This document shows positions 44,010 through 56,584 of a stretch of DNA of 64,000 nucleotides, piece by piece; the stretch's first letter is position 1, and each line of letters begins with the position of its first letter. Both the position numbers and the translations under genes were made by a program. The stretch is from Rapana venosa. Taxonomy: Eukaryota > Mollusca > Gastropoda > Neogastropoda > Muricidae. The DNA lies in assembly GCA_028751875.1 (NCBI GenBank), contig CM054141.1, positions 66,165,090 to 66,229,089 on the forward strand, given 5' to 3'. The notes under the pieces are model-generated. The model made no database searches, was not told the origin of the DNA, and worked only from the letters and a program-made list of their open reading frames with translations.

Positions 44010-44420
44010 TGTTGTGCAAAGTGGATCAGTGGTCTGAGGTTACACGCATGCCTAGAAAGCAAAAAGTCCAGGTCGTAAGTGTACGATCCCCATTTGGCCC
44101 CAAAACTTTTCCCCCATCCATTAGACTATGAGTGGCGGGACTGGGTGCAAGTCTTTTGGATAAGACTTGAAACTGAGGTCCCTGTGTTACTCAGAATTCT
44201 TTAGTGCATGTAAAAGAACCCACGGCAACGAGTTGTCCCTGGCAAAATTCTGTAGAAAAAAACCCTCTTGATATGGAAACAAATGCAGTTGCAGACAGGA
44301 AAAGAAAATGGACGGCACTGCTCTTGTGGCGATGTGCTCTCCCCATGGAGAGCAACCTGAATTTCATGCAGAGAAATCTGCCATGACTTAAAAAGTGTAT
44401 GAATAAATGAATGAATAAAT
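44010..44420 (+). mobile_element. SINE-B, full length
   Basis: tRNA-like head (GTGGATCAGTGGTCTGAGGT, then GTGTACGATCCCC as a decayed B box). The body is CACGGCAACGAGTTGTCCCT, GGCAAAATTCTGTAGAAAAA and CACTGCTCTTGTGGCGATGT, with AGAGAAATCTGCCATGACTT at the 3' side. It ends in (ATGA)n-like ATGAATAAATGAATGAATAA. Confidence 0.85.
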
Positions 44421-46655
44421 GAAAGCTTGTATATTTTTCAGGAAGGAAAGTAGTTGGGTAGTCAAGTGCCAGTGGTGTGTGCTCACCACGACATTTTAAA
44501 ACTTTTTAAGGTACAACTATTTTGGACATGGGCATTATGAAATACAGGAAAATAGGAAGCATTGCATACAGCAAATATTTTTGTTGGTCCTCTAAAGGAA
44601 CATGTCACATTTTCTCCACTCATTCAGATGGGCAATCTTAGATTTTATCACATATCACATCGGTAATTATATTGGATTGTAACACTTAATCCAAGCCATA
44701 GAACATTTCCAGTTAGAATTTCAGAACAAGGATAACCGAGTTCAGGGCAAAAAGAGGGGTTTTTTAAAGCAAACTAACAGAATTGTGAAACCACTATTAG
44801 TTACAACCCACAAGCAAAAAAAATTTAACATAGACAATTCACCCTTTCATGGCAGTAAAGAGAATCTTTAAAAAAACAATGTACTAAATGGGCGAGGAAA
44901 TCACCGATGACTGTTACAATCCAAAATTTTACACAATTCATTCTTTTATTTTGAGTAAAATCAACTGGAAAGCATCTTCAACTGCAACATATTTTGAAGT
45001 AAAGTACATAAAACTCTAAATTTTGACTGGAATAATAGGAACTACAGAGAGCACAAACAATGAAGTATTAACTGCAGAACTTAAACCAGTCTACCAGATA
45101 CTACACAAAACCACAGTCTAAGAAGTTCACATATTGATGATAGGTTAAAGACTGACTTTAAACCATGCCCCTAAGGATGTTATGATCAAGAACTAAAACA
45201 GGCAACAAGCTACAAACATCTACTATCCATTTCATGGTAAAAAAAATGTAGAAATGGCTTGGAATGGTTAGATGCAACTGAACCACTTACATGACTACTC
45301 AGGGCAGAGAACGTTCAAGCCCCCAAATTAATTATCAAATGCACCACACAAAAAATTGTCCAATTCATTTAAGAAAGGGGCAATGTTATACTTGGAAGAA
45401 AAAAATGTATTGGGTTGTTTTTTAGCAGTACCATTATGCTTGCTGTTTATGCAGAACAAAAAAATGCGAGTCAAGCAACCCAAAAGGTGGAAGAGAAACC
45501 ACACAACACACACATCCCTTACGGCTGGGGAATAGATCAGCTAAGGCAGGCAAATGCTTCATGAGCAAAACCATGAAATCGCTACAAACTTTCAACAAAA
45601 AATGTCAGGCTATGTTGTAATAATGATCTAAAGGCACAGTGGGTAACACAGCAGTTGACAATACCCAAATTCTGCCATCTAAAACCAAAAAGGTAGCTTC
45701 ATTTTGCCCACAGTACTTCAGATTGACTACATGAAAAAAAAATCACACCAAAAACACCTGCAGTTCTGCCAACATTCAAGGATCACTTCAAAACCATTAT
45801 CAAATCAGAAAATGGGGAAACAAGCCCTCAAATAACGTCTAGCCCAGCTTATATCAAGTTTTATCAAATACCAGAATCAAACTATAATGAAGCTAAAAAG
45901 CCTACATCTTGGCACCAGAATGCTTTCCAACAGACCGTTTGATAAAAAAAATTCTGAACAATGATTAATTTATCTGATTAAAAACTGTTGAAATGTTTTA
46001 AATTCTACCTGAAAAGGAATCATCATGAGAGGTCAAACAGCTATGAATTTGTTAAGAACTTCTCAAGTCTTACACACACACACACACTCTCACACACACA
46101 CAATCTTCCTTCTTAGCCCATAACACAAAACTTCTTTCCTGATACACCATGGCCTGCCCCTTTCCATAACACATACAAAAACGATCCCCCTTTTCCTTTA
46201 CTAGTATTCTAATTTCTATGTGGTGTAAAGAAAATCCTTAAAAAATAAATAACATAATAAAAATCAACCAAAAAGAAAAAAAATCCTACTCTCTGATAGT
46301 CCTAAAATTGCTAAAAGTATGTACAAGACTGAGTATTACGCCAAGATATCAGAAAAAAGAACAAGACCAACTGATGTCCTAAGTTCCTGCTTAAACAGAA
46401 ATGGATAAATACAGGTCCTACTGCAAAAGAAGTGAATATTGTAAAAACAAAACAAAAATATGTTTAAAAAGCACAGAAAGGCAGCAAAGTTATGCTTCAG
46501 AAGCCCTGGCAGACCAGCAACTAAATATCAAAGAACACATGGGGGTCCGGGCGTTGCTCTCGTGACCTGACAGCCCATGATCAAGCCATCATAGAGGCGC
46601 CCGTTTTAATTCTACCCTGAAGCCACAGGCTGAGGAGATTATCAAAGAACAGGTA
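44421..46655. other. AT-rich DNA, no gene recognised
   Basis: 2.2 kb without a known repeat except an AC/TC patch at 46072-46100. No domain-bearing ORF. It could be intronic. Confidence 0.5.
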
Positions 46656-46659
46656 AGGG

Positions 46660-46885
46660 CAAGTCACACAAAGATCTGGACTAGTCAAGACTATCCTACA
46701 GGGAACAGTACAGGGAAGCAGACAAAGAGGCAGACAGAAAAAATGATGGGAAGACAGAGTGGACTGGCCTTGAGTGGAACGATTTGCTAAAGAAAGCTGA
46801 CAATGACGAGGTGTGGAAGAAGCTGGTTACAAAATCTTCAATGGTGCCCTAACGGTCTACTAGATGACAGGATAGTGAAGACCTT
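46660..46885 (+). mobile_element. RTE-type LINE 3' fragment
   Basis: CCTACAGGGAACAGTACAGG, GAGGCAGACAGAAAAAATGA, then GTGTGGAAGAAGCTGGTTAC and GGTGCCC correspond to the basic linker and WRKLVT end of RTE-like ORF2. Frames are broken. Confidence 0.75.
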
Positions 46886-47145
46886 ACAGTTAACGTTAGA
46901 ACTGACTCCACTGCCCCAGAAGTCCTCCAGATGAGACTATAAATCAAGGCCCTATGAGTGAATGCACACACATCTTTTGCACATGATAAAAATCCTGTTC
47001 CGCCTTTCAGAAGAGTGGCTATTTCATGTCAGTAGGAACGGATGACAAAATCTTAATAATAAGCATGCACACTGATGTGTTGAGACGCTAGCCCCTTAAG
47101 TCGGAATGCAGCTACCTTAATTAAAAAGTTAATGGTGGCTAAAAG
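46886..47145 (+). mobile_element. SINE-A copy, tail type 2
   Basis: AAGTCCTCCAGATGAGACTA, GTTCCGCCTTTCAGAAGAGT, then AAGTCGGAATGCAGCTACCT and GTTAATGGTGGC. The head is lost where it meets the RTE fragment. Confidence 0.75.
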
Positions 47146-47535
47146 TCCTGCAACTATCAACTACAGCGTATTGATGGTATTCGCAAGTATATGTCCACTG
47201 ATGCAACATCCAGGCTTCTCGCATCTCTTTCCCAACTAGACAGCAATTCTCTTGTCCAGTCTACCAGCATCATTCATCCACTCCCTTTAACCCATACCAA
47301 ACTCTGCAGCTCAACTTGTCCTAAGAAAATTTGGACACACCACTCCTCTTGCAATATCTTCACTGGTTGCCTGTCTCACAAAGAGTGAAGTATAATAATA
47401 TTGGTACCCTCTGTTACAAATGTCTCCACAAAGCTACACCTTCCTATCTCTGTGAATGACTTCACCTATTCCTAATTATTCTTCACTCGATTCAACTTCT
47501 GCTGCAGATGCCTTGTGCTTGCAACGTCCATATTC
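47146..47535 (+). mobile_element. CR1-like LINE fragment, old
   Basis: ATGTCCACTGATGCAACATC, TTGTCCTAAGAAAATTTGG, CACTGGTTGCCTGTCTCACA and AAATGTCTCCACAAAGCTAC match 12850-13130 with many changes, so this is an older copy than 12717-13626 or 36258-38845. Confidence 0.8.
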
Positions 47536-48355
47536 AAACAATCCTACTGTGCATGGGCAATGCCTAGCTCTGAAGTTCTAATGGTCCTCCTATCACTAGG
47601 TGCTAAAGTGCTAATGGTCCTATCACTAGGTGCTAATGACCCTATCACTGGGTTTTTTCGCACAGTAGCGATGGTGTCAAATCTACACCACCACACTTTA
47701 GGTTGACCAACATATTCAAATCTATTTATTTATCACCATCAAGGGTTATCTTATTTTAAGACTTTTTTTCTCTCATGTCTTTCCTACAAACCATATCGCA
47801 GTGATATACAGAATAAAATATGCTAAACCACTCCTTCCCTTTGCTGCTGCTGTTCCCTTATACCACTGTTTCCCCATACCGCAGAACTGAGTCAGTCAGG
47901 TCAGTGTTAAGGTTAGAACCAACATGGTCAAGTGTGAGGGGTTTGCGGTATGGGGCAAGAGCTGGGGTTAGAGTTAACTGTTAACAGCAGCATAAGGGAA
48001 CAGCACCATAGGGGAAAAGTAGTTATCAGGAAACTAATGCTCTATCTTATCTTATAGCACTCGGCTTGTAACTTTTCTTCTTTAGCGAATTGCAGCAGTC
48101 ACAGGAAAAATATTCATTTGTTGCTGTGAACATGTGGCAATGATATACCCAACACAATTTAGTAAAGATTCGCAACGTCAAAAATTTTAGATTTTTTTTT
48201 ATTTACATTTCCAGTCAGGTTTTCATTGCTTGTCAGTTTGTATAAATATTTCCGACCAGGAACCTGAAATTTAGAAATTTTCTGCTCATCTAGGTACTAT
48301 ACCTTGATGGCAATAAAGCCAGTAATAGCACTGTTGGACAATTTCTATTGAAAAG
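47536..48355. other. No gene; short repeats
   Basis: CTAATGGTCCTATCACTAGG recurs about three times at 47578-47650. 47845-48020 holds an imperfect inverted repeat (GCTGTTCCCTTAT with ATAAGGGAACAGC). Confidence 0.5.
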
Positions 48356-48360
48356 CAATT

Positions 48361-48490
48361 TTCTTCTTCATCGAACACTCGAGACATCAATCTTCATGGT
48401 CTGTCACACGAGTGAAAATGCCTTGTGCCACCGTCAAGCACCTGACAGGTCAGGCCCAGTACCTCCGACTTCAGCACAGGTGAGAATTGT
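48361..48490 (+). repeat. Dispersed repeat G, copy 1
   Basis: TTCTTCTTCATCGAACACTC, GTCTGTCACACGAGTGA, CACCTGACAGGTCAGGCCCA; matches 62476-62605. Confidence 0.6.
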
Positions 48491-48714
48491 TATCTAAGTC
48501 TCTGAGTGATGTCCTTGCATAGAATTTCCTGAAGGTGGGGATGCTATTTATACTAACAGGCCCCCCAACATTCCAACGGGATGTTTGGTATGTTCATGAC
48601 ACAACCCTTACTGTATATCATTAACATATATGAAAGAATTTGGATATTTTCTACACATTATCACAAGCTGAAATGTGAAGAGAAACTTTATAATTTGACA
48701 CCTTCTAACACAAT

Positions 48715-49220
48715 AAGCACAGCTTCAAACTAAAAGTCCTCTGGAATTTCAAAAACAACGCCATCAGCTTTGAGATCAGACTGATGCCTTCCCTGGTCAT
48801 GTCTATTTTTTGGTATGTATGTGAAACATGGACCATAACAGCAGACACTGAAAAAGGATACAGGCAATGGAGATGAGATGCTTTTGCAAACTTCTTGGTA
48901 TCTCATACAAAGATCACGTAACTAAAGTGAAAACCAGAATTGAAAAAGCCATGAGGACATTAATTTTGAAGAGCTGACTTCTGTGAATAAAACGCAAACA
49001 AATGGTACGGGCATGTCACACGAACATCTGGACTGGCCAAGTGTGTCCAACAGGGAACAGTACATGGAGGGAGACGAAGAGGCAGGCAGAGAAAACGATG
49101 AAAGACAACATCTGAGAGTGGACTGGCCTGAGTAAATGACTGCTACATAAAGCTGAAAACCTTGAGGAGTGGAGGAAACTGGTAGCAAAATCTACTGTGG
49201 TGCCCCGAAGGACAGTGAAG
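48715..49220 (+). mobile_element. RTE-type LINE 3' fragment
   Basis: Translated pieces FWYVCETWTITADTEK, MEMRCFCKLLGISYKDHVT, the HVTRTSGLAK and GGRRRGRQRKR linker, and a W-RKLV end lie in order in different frames. This is the region after the RT core. Confidence 0.8.
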
Positions 49221-49224
49221 GAAC

Positions 49225-50620
49225 ACAATATGAAGGAAAGAACTTTGTACCTTGATAGCAACTCTCTCAATATGAAAAAAGACCTTTACACATTGATATC
49301 AACTAATAAATATGAAGGAAATATAGTTTTGTTCAAACTTAATACTAGGGAAAGAGCTCTACACATTGATACCAACTCAAAAAATAACTCACTATGAAGG
49401 AAAAAAATTTGTAATGATTCAAAATAACTCACTATGAAAGGGAAGAACTTGTAATATGATTCAAAATAACTCTATGAAGAAAACGTGCAATATGATTCAA
49501 ACTAACTCACTATGAAGGGAAGAACTTGTAATATGATTCAAACTAACTCGCTATGAAGAAAATGTGTAATATGATTCAAACTAACTCACTATGAAGGGAA
49601 GAACTTGTAATTTGATTAAAAAATAACTCTCTATGAAGAAAACGTGTAATATGATTCAAACTAACTCACTATGAAGGGAAGAACTTGTAATATGATTCAA
49701 ACTAACTCACTATGAAGGGAAGAACTTGTGATTCAAAATAACTCGCTATGAAGGAAAGAACTTTATACTTTGATACAAAGTAAATCTATGGAGGAAAGAA
49801 TACTTTGAAACTAATTCGCTTATTAGGAAAGAAAGAGTATAAACGCCAAATAACTATTTAGAAAAGAATTTTATACTTCAATATCAAATCAATATGAAGC
49901 AAAAAAATTTATACTTTGATTTCAACTAATTCAGTATGAGGAAAAGAATGTCGACAAAGTATACAAAGTTAAAATTTATACCTTGATACCAATTAATTAA
50001 CAGTCATTATGTTTTAGCATTAACCAACTCAATATTGAGGAAGAAATTTATGTTTTGATACCAACTAAGTATTAAGAAAAGCTTTATACTTTGATACAAA
50101 CTTATATAAAAAACCAACTTCATGCATTCGTTACCAACTGAATCAATAAGAAAAAAACTTGATACTTTTGATACCAACTAACTAAATATGAAGAAAAGAC
50201 TATACCCTGATACCGACTGATTATGAAGGAAATAGCTGTAAACCTTCACAACTACGTAAATGCAAGAGAAAAAATCTTTATTCATTGATACTAACAAAGT
50301 CAATATTACAGAAATAAGCTTTAAGTTAAGACATTTATCCTTTGACTCCAGCTAGCTCAATATTCAAGGAATAACCTTATTCTTTGACATCAACAAACTC
50401 AGTATAAAAAAGTTATTTTATACTTCGACATCAGCTTTATATTCTGACAACTTTGGCACCAGCTTTATATTCTGACGTTAACTTGTATTCCGACTTTAAC
50501 TTTGACACCAGCTTCTATGATCCCAGCTTTACATTAACTTTTGTGGAAATGTCCTTTATGCGTTGATTTCCTCAATATGTAGGAAAGAATGTAGTATTCT
50601 GACATCACCTTCAAGAGTTA
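49225..50620. repeat. Degenerate AT-rich minisatellite
   Basis: Clearest at 49370-49760, with units of about 35-41 bases around AACTCACTATGAAGGGAAGA and ACTTGTAATATGATTCAAA. Farther right the unit drifts to CTTTATACTTTGATACCAAC plus a TATGAAG/AAGAA part, fading by about 50620. Confidence 0.8.
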
Positions 50621-51115
50621 ATCTGTTTATGAAATTTCATGAGCTTGCTACAACCATTTAGCCTGTACAACCGAGCAGGCTGTTGTAAAAAGATGGTGAA
50701 AAACCTGGCAGGGCCGAGTGATTTAAGGGCTGTATTATAGTTTTCATTGCTTTGTTTACACAAAAACAGACCGTTACTTGTAATCCTATATCTTTACCAT
50801 GTTCGAGGTTTTGAAGATCCTTTACTCTCTCTCTCTCTTTTTCTCATTTGTTTGTTGTTTTTTCTTGTTTTTTGTTTGTCTGTTTGGGAGGGTGCTTTTG
50901 TCTGTTTTTTTGTTGTTTTTAAATTTTTTTTTCTGTTTTGTTTTGTTTTTTTGGGGGGGTTTTTTTGGGGGGGGGCGTTTCTGGGGTTTATTTTGTCGTT
51001 TGCTCATCCGGGGTTGTTTGTTTTTTCTTTTTCTCTCTTTTCTTTAAAAAAAAAAGTTTTTTCCCTTTGCTTCTACTGTTTGAAAATATGAGTACTGAGT
51101 GCATTTTCAATGTGA
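50621..51115. other. T/G homopolymer-rich sequence
   Basis: Long T and G runs at 50820-51060 and no gene. Confidence 0.5.
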
Positions 51116-51120
51116 CCCCA

Positions 51121-51190
51121 CGGGCGGGGACTGGATGTAAAAAAGCACATGAGTACTTATTCATTATCCTGAAAAAAAGAATTTGTTTCT
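51121..51190 (+). mobile_element. SINE type-1 tail fragment
   Basis: GGGGACTGGATGTAAAAAAG, CACATGAGTACTTATTCATT and ATCCTG; no SINE body remains. Confidence 0.75.
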
Positions 51191-51229
51191 ATTACTAACA
51201 ATGTGTAGATGTTCTTTTTATGACTTTAT

Positions 51230-52145
51230 TGGCTTTTTTCCCCCTCTTTATTATGCGAGTGTATGGGTATTGCACTTATTTTATTATCATGACATTCAAT
51301 TTGTATGAGTATAATTAAAAAGTGTTTGTGTTGATCGTGTGCTAATGTGAGTATATTTAGTATTATCCCTGAATTCCCCCCCCCCCACACACACACACAC
51401 ACACACACATACATACACACACACACTCACTCATATTCTCTCCCTCAATGACTGTATAGGTTTAGATTTCTTCTTTGTTTTGTTTGTTTTTATTGTGTGG
51501 ATGTATGGGTATTAAATTTATTTCATTATCACGACATATAATTTGAAACGAATATAATCTAAAATGAGTGTTGATGGGATCGCATACTGTTTTGGGAATT
51601 ATATATTGGATATTATCTCTGAAATACACACACACACTCTCTCCGTCTCTCTGTCTCTTTCTCACCTTTTATCGTCTCGTTTATAGTTATAGTGTATCCT
51701 GATGAAGGATTCATATTTTATATTTTCAATACTTTATTGGACTTGCCTCTGTACATAAGTTTTAATGAATGCCCTATTTCAATATCTTATAGTTATGTGT
51801 AACAAGTATGTGTACCATTTGACATTGTGTAGACGTTTATCTTTATGACTTATTAAGTTTGGTTGTGTTATTTTTCTTGGCTCTGTTGTTCTTGTTGTTT
51901 GTCTGTTTTTTCTCTTTTTTATCTTCTTCTGTTGGTTTGGTTTTTCTTTCTCTTTTGTTTGTTTGTTTTGGTTAGGGGTTTTTTGGGGGGTGGGGGTGGG
52001 GGGTGTGTATTTTAGGGTTTTCTTTTATTTGCTTGCTTTGGGGGGGGGGGGTTGTTGTTGGGGGGGAGCTGTTTTGAAAAGGGTTATTTCCCCTTGTTTT
52101 TATTGTGAGACTATAAGTATTGGGTTATTATTAAGATGTATCCCT
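51230..52145 (+). repeat. Diverged tandem duplication, three partial copies
   Basis: ATGGGTATT...TTATTTTATTATCATGACAT (51263-51295) recurs at 51505-51536 and, shortened, at 52098-52135. The first two copies are both followed by a run of AC repeats. Confidence 0.6.
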
Positions 52146-52149
52146 AACG

Positions 52150-52227
52150 GGCGGGGACTGGATGTAAAAAAGCACATATGTGCTTATTCATTATCCTCGA
52201 AATAAAAGAATTTGTCATTGTCATTGT
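52150..52227 (+). mobile_element. SINE type-1 tail ending in (TTGTCA)n
   Basis: GGCGGGGACTGGATGTAAAA, TTATTCATTATCCTCGAAAT, then TTTGTCATTGTCATTGTC and directly (TC)n at 52228-52251. The hexamer equals the LINE tail at 6309-6346. Confidence 0.8.
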
Positions 52228-52254
52228 CTCTCTCTCTCCCTCTCTCTCTCTAAG

Positions 52255-54215
52255 CATGCAAAGCATACATCTAGTTTTTTCATGCTGAGGTTTTGAAGAG
52301 CTTTCCCATGCTGAGGTTTTGAAGAGCTTTTCCACATTGAAGTTTTGAAGAGCTTTCATGTCGACATTCCGTAGAGCTTTTTCCACATTAGGTTCTGAAG
52401 ATCTTTTTCCACACTGAGGTTTTAAGACATTTTCCACATTGAGAATTTGAAGAGCTTTTCCACAATGACATTTTGAAGTCCTTTACCATGTTATGGTTTT
52501 GATATCTTTTCTATGTTATGGTTTTGAACATAGTTTCCATGTTACAGCATTGATCAGATTTGACAGTTTTCAAGATATTTTCCATGTTGTGGCTTTGAAG
52601 ATAATTTCCACATTGCGTTTTTAAGAAAACTTCCATGACAATTTGAAGATATTTTCTATGTTGTGGTTTTGAAGTTATTTTCCATGTTGAGAATTTGATC
52701 TATTTTTCCATGTTGAGAATTTGAAGATATTTTCCACATGGCAGTTTTGAGGATATTTTCCATATATTTCCATGCTGAGGTTTTGAAGATATTTTCCATG
52801 TTGAGATTTTAAAGATATTTTCCACATTGTAGTTTTGAAGATATTTTCCATGTTGTAGTTTTGAAAAAAAATTTCCATGTAGAAGTTTTGAAGATGATTT
52901 CCATGTGGAAGTTTTGACAAACATTTCCATGAAGAAAAATTTGTATGTGCGAGTTTTAAAGATAATTTCCATGTTGAAGTTCTCAACGCATTTATTATGT
53001 TGAGGTTTGACGAATTTTTCCATAATTAGGATTTGAAAAACTTTTCCATGTTGCAATGAATGTTGTGGCTTTGAAGGTATTTTTCAAGTTAGGTTTAGAA
53101 GATAGTTTGCAATGTTGAGGTTTTGAGATTTGTTTTTTTTCTATGTTGAGGATTTTAAAATATTTTTTCAATACTGAGGATATTTCCCATGTTGAGGCTT
53201 GCAAGATATTTTCCATGCTGAGGTAGAGGTTTTGAAGATGATTTTCCCGTTGAGGTTTTGCTGATATCTTTCATGCTGAGGTTTTGAAGATTTTCATGTT
53301 GAGGTTTTGAAGATATTTTTCACGTCAAGGTTTGAAGGAATGTTCCATGTTGATGTTTGTAGATATTTTCCATGTTAAGGTTTGAAGATATTTTCCCTGT
53401 TAAGGTTTGAAGATATTTTCCATGTTGAGGTTTTGCTGATATCTTTCATGTTGACGTTTTGAAGATATTTTTCATGTTGAGGTTTGGAAGATTTTTTCAT
53501 GTTGAGGTTTTGAAGATATTTTTCACGTCAAGGTTTGAAGGAATGTTCCATGTTGAGGTTTGTAGATATTTTCCATGTTAAGGTTTGAAGATATTTTCTC
53601 TGTTAAGGTTTGAAGATATTTTCCATGTTGAGGTTTTGCCGATATCTTTCATGTTGACGTTTTGAAGATATTTTTCATGTTGAGGTTTTGAAGATTTTTT
53701 CATGTTGAGGTTTTGAAGATATTTTTCACGTCAAGGTTTGAAGGAATGTTCCATGTTGATGTTTGTAGATATTTTCCATGTTAAGGTTTGAAGATATTTT
53801 CTGTTAAGGTTTGAAGATATTTTCCATGTTGAGGTTTTGCTGATATCTTTCATGTTGACGTTTTGAAGATATTTTTCATGTTGAGGTTTGGAAGATATTT
53901 TTCACGTCAAGGTTTGAAGGAATGTTCCATGTTGATATTTGTAGATATTTTCCATGTTAAGGTTTGAAGATATTTTCTCTGTTAAGGTTTGAAGAAATTT
54001 TCCATGTTGAGGTTTGAAGAAATTTTCCATGTTGAGGTTTGAAGATATTTTCCATGTTGAGGTTTTAAGATTTGTCCATGTTGAGGTTGGAAGATATTTT
54101 CCATGTTGAGGTTTGAAGATATTTTCCAAGTTGAGGTTTGAAGATATTTTCATGTTGAGGTTTTGAAGGTCCTTTCCATGGTGATAGTCTGGAGGTCTTT
54201 TCTGTAACAAAAAAC
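52255..54215 (+). repeat. About 26-bp minisatellite with 203-bp higher-order period
   Basis: Roughly 70 variants of TTTTCCATGTTGAGGTTTTG plus AAGATA. In 53280-53960 the variant CACGTCAAGG recurs at 53321, 53524, 53727 and 53903: two 203-base periods, then one short by a unit (176). Minus-strand frames across it give MENIFK/QHGK repeats but change frame often, so it is not a gene. Confidence 0.92.
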
Positions 54216-55200
54216 AACCCACCCCAAAACATACCAGTAATTAATTTATTTGGTTGATAAGGATCATTCAAAAACAATAATGATGATCAATTTTTTTTAG
54301 GCTTAAAAGGAGAGAGAATTTATAATAACACTAATAGAGACTGTGGTAATGGTAGAACTGATATGATAACTATGACGATGATAATAATAATGATGCATTA
54401 AAAATGTGTGTGTGTGTGTATGTATGTGCGCACACGGACACGTGTGCACATGTGTGTATCAGGGGTTAAAAAAAAATTCCTAAACTGAACTTTAGGACAA
54501 AAACTGTTACCATAGTCAGCATGTAACCCCTAAGTCTTTGCCAAATGATCAGACTTCACAGCAAGAAAGATGTCTTAGGCTATATACACACATGAAGCAG
54601 GCTAAGCTACATGAAGAGTAGAGCCAAGTAATTAACCTTGTAGATTCAAAATTGAGTATACTACAATGGATGAGTTAAGTGATGGTACATTGAATAAGCA
54701 ATGTATTTTATCTGTGTGTGCACATGTCCATTCATGTGTTGTGAGATCATTTCACTTATATACTTTTTAACAATACATATTTGTTACTGCCAAACTGTTA
54801 TGGCCATGCTACATGGTATGCTTATAGTATCCTGGAATGGGTTTGTACGTTTCAAGTAAAAAAATTTTTTAGAATTATCTAGCAAAAAAGTTATTTTTTA
54901 AACCCTGCAAAGTTCATAACAATCTCTCAAAGTTGGATACCGCATCTACTGATCAATATTAGTCAGGTAAAGAATGGCGCACTTGAGACAAAATGAAAAT
55001 ATCCATATGTGGAAACCTTAAGTGCAATATTCAGTCTTGATCACATCATTCTACAAATTCAGCATGTAGATTTCATTTAGGGCCCCGAGAGTTAGCCACC
55101 AGTAGTGTCAAATTTCATTACCTTATCTTTCTTTGGTAGTAATTCGGGTGCTGTCAAATCTGCTCTTGAAAGATGACCTCAGCTTCAAACTCATGCAGTG
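54216..55200. other. No gene; small tail fragment at 54664-54705
   Basis: AT-rich sequence. GATGGTACATTGAATAAGCA repeats the (TTTGAC) tail family block. Confidence 0.5.
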
Positions 55201-55654
55201 CTAGATACATAAGTTGTAGTATCAGTTAAACCATATGCAGTGATGTTTTAATATCTTATCGATTTTGTCAAAATCTCTTGATCCTAATTTAATTTGAATA
55301 AGCTGTTAAGAACTTCTGTTACTGGGGGTATGACAGCATCAGAAGAAATGCTTTTTGACAAACAGTAATGTTTTAATTCCATCGGCTTTGTTTTTTTCCT
55401 CCATCACTTGATATCAAAAATGCAATGTTTGCAAAATGTAAGGTTACGGTTCTCTGCTGACATTTCTTATACAACTTTTTGGATGTTATGTCTCGAATTA
55501 TTAGGATAAATTTCAAAACCGTTTCTGAATTCTGGGCTTAAGACAACAAATCTTGAAGGCAATTTATTTTGATCTCGAGTTTAATTTAGTGCATTTCCTT
55601 AGAGACTCTGAATGTTATGCTGGAGAATGCCCAACACTGTCAAATGACATTTAC

Positions 55655-55706
55655 CTCGTTTTTCAGCTTTCATTTGCTTGTGCCGCATCCTCAGGCATTG
55701 AAGTAC
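55655..55706 (-). other. Putative small exon, unit 1
   Basis: On the minus strand a CCGTCCTAG acceptor is followed by 52 bases and an AACGAG|GTAAAT donor. In the frame starting with its first base it reads VLQCLRMRHKQ. The counterpart at 57548-57598 is nearly identical over the first 34 bases, more conserved than the surroundings. Exon status is inference. Confidence 0.3.
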
Positions 55707-55934
55707 CTAGGACGGAAACAGCTTTGATGACGGACCGATTCTGCACAAAAAGTGCGTTATTTTAAAATTAAATGCCTATGCATAATATGTGCACATGCAC
55801 ACACACAAAGGGACCACAGAGAGAGAAAGACGGGAAGGGGGGGGAGAGAGACAAAAATGTAGAGAAACAGAGAGGGACAAATAGGCAAACAAGTACACAA
55901 ACAGGCACGCACACTCGTGTGCACACGCACATAC

Positions 55935-56345
55935 ACACAGGTGGATCAGTTGTTTAGAGTAACAGTAAATGCACCTGCCTAGAAAACTGGAAGTGTGGGT
56001 TCCATTCCTGTCTGAGCCAGATCTTTGCCTCCATTCACTAGAGAGGTGGTCTGGATGCTTGTCTTCACATGGGATGATAAACCCATGTCCATTGTACAAT
56101 ACACATCAAGTTAAGCCCACATAAAAGAACCCACAGCAACAAGAGAGCTGTCCCTGGCAAAATTCTGTTGTAAGTTATTCACAGGGAAACAAATGCATAC
56201 ACAGGCAGGAAATGGGTGGCGCTGCTCTTGTGGCGAAAAGATCTCTCCAGGAAGAGGAGCCCGAATTTCATGCAGAGATTGAAAGTAGTATGCAATGCAA
56301 TGCAATACATTATTACATAATACAGTACAATACAATACAAAACAC
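55935..56345 (+). mobile_element. SINE-B, full length, in unit 1
   Basis: Head GGTGGATCAGTTGTTTAGAG and GTGTGGGTTCCATTCCTGTC (B box), body CCTGGCAAAATTCTGTTGTA and GGGTGGCGCTGCTCTTGTGG. It ends in an ATGCAATGCAATACATTATT-rich tail. Confidence 0.85.
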
Positions 56346-56396
56346 AAAGACAAGACAGGAAAATATATCCAATAATCCCGTAGTTCCTTCCTTTAC

Positions 56397-56584
56397 CTGA
56401 AACGATGTGGCAGAAATCCGACCGACTTGATTGGTGTTTTCTCAGGAATTGTTGATTTGACAGGCATCTTCGACGGAATAGTTGACTTTACTGGTGTCTT
56501 CCATGGAATCAGTGACTTGGATGGTGTGGTTTCCTATGGAATCAGTGACTTGGATGGTGTAGTCTCCCATGGCACCAATGGAGT
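56397..56584 (-). other. Putative repeat-bearing exon, unit 1
   Basis: Minus strand: T-rich tract, CAG acceptor, 188 bases, then TTTCAG|GTAAAGG donor. The interior is five units of 30-33 bases (ACACCATCCAAGTCACTGAT type). One frame gives an IGAMGDYTIQVTDS-like repeat closing in TGA; another gives PWKTPVKSTIP-like repeats broken by one TAG. I cannot tell which frame, if any, is used. Confidence 0.3.

Noticed and set aside
47845..48020. Inverted repeat as a possible MITE
   Set aside because: The arms (GCTGTTCCCTTAT and complement) are short and imperfect and no flanking target duplication is visible.
52675..54277. Minus-strand frames with MENIFK/QHGK repeats
   Set aside because: Arise from the 26-bp minisatellite; the frame changes every few units.
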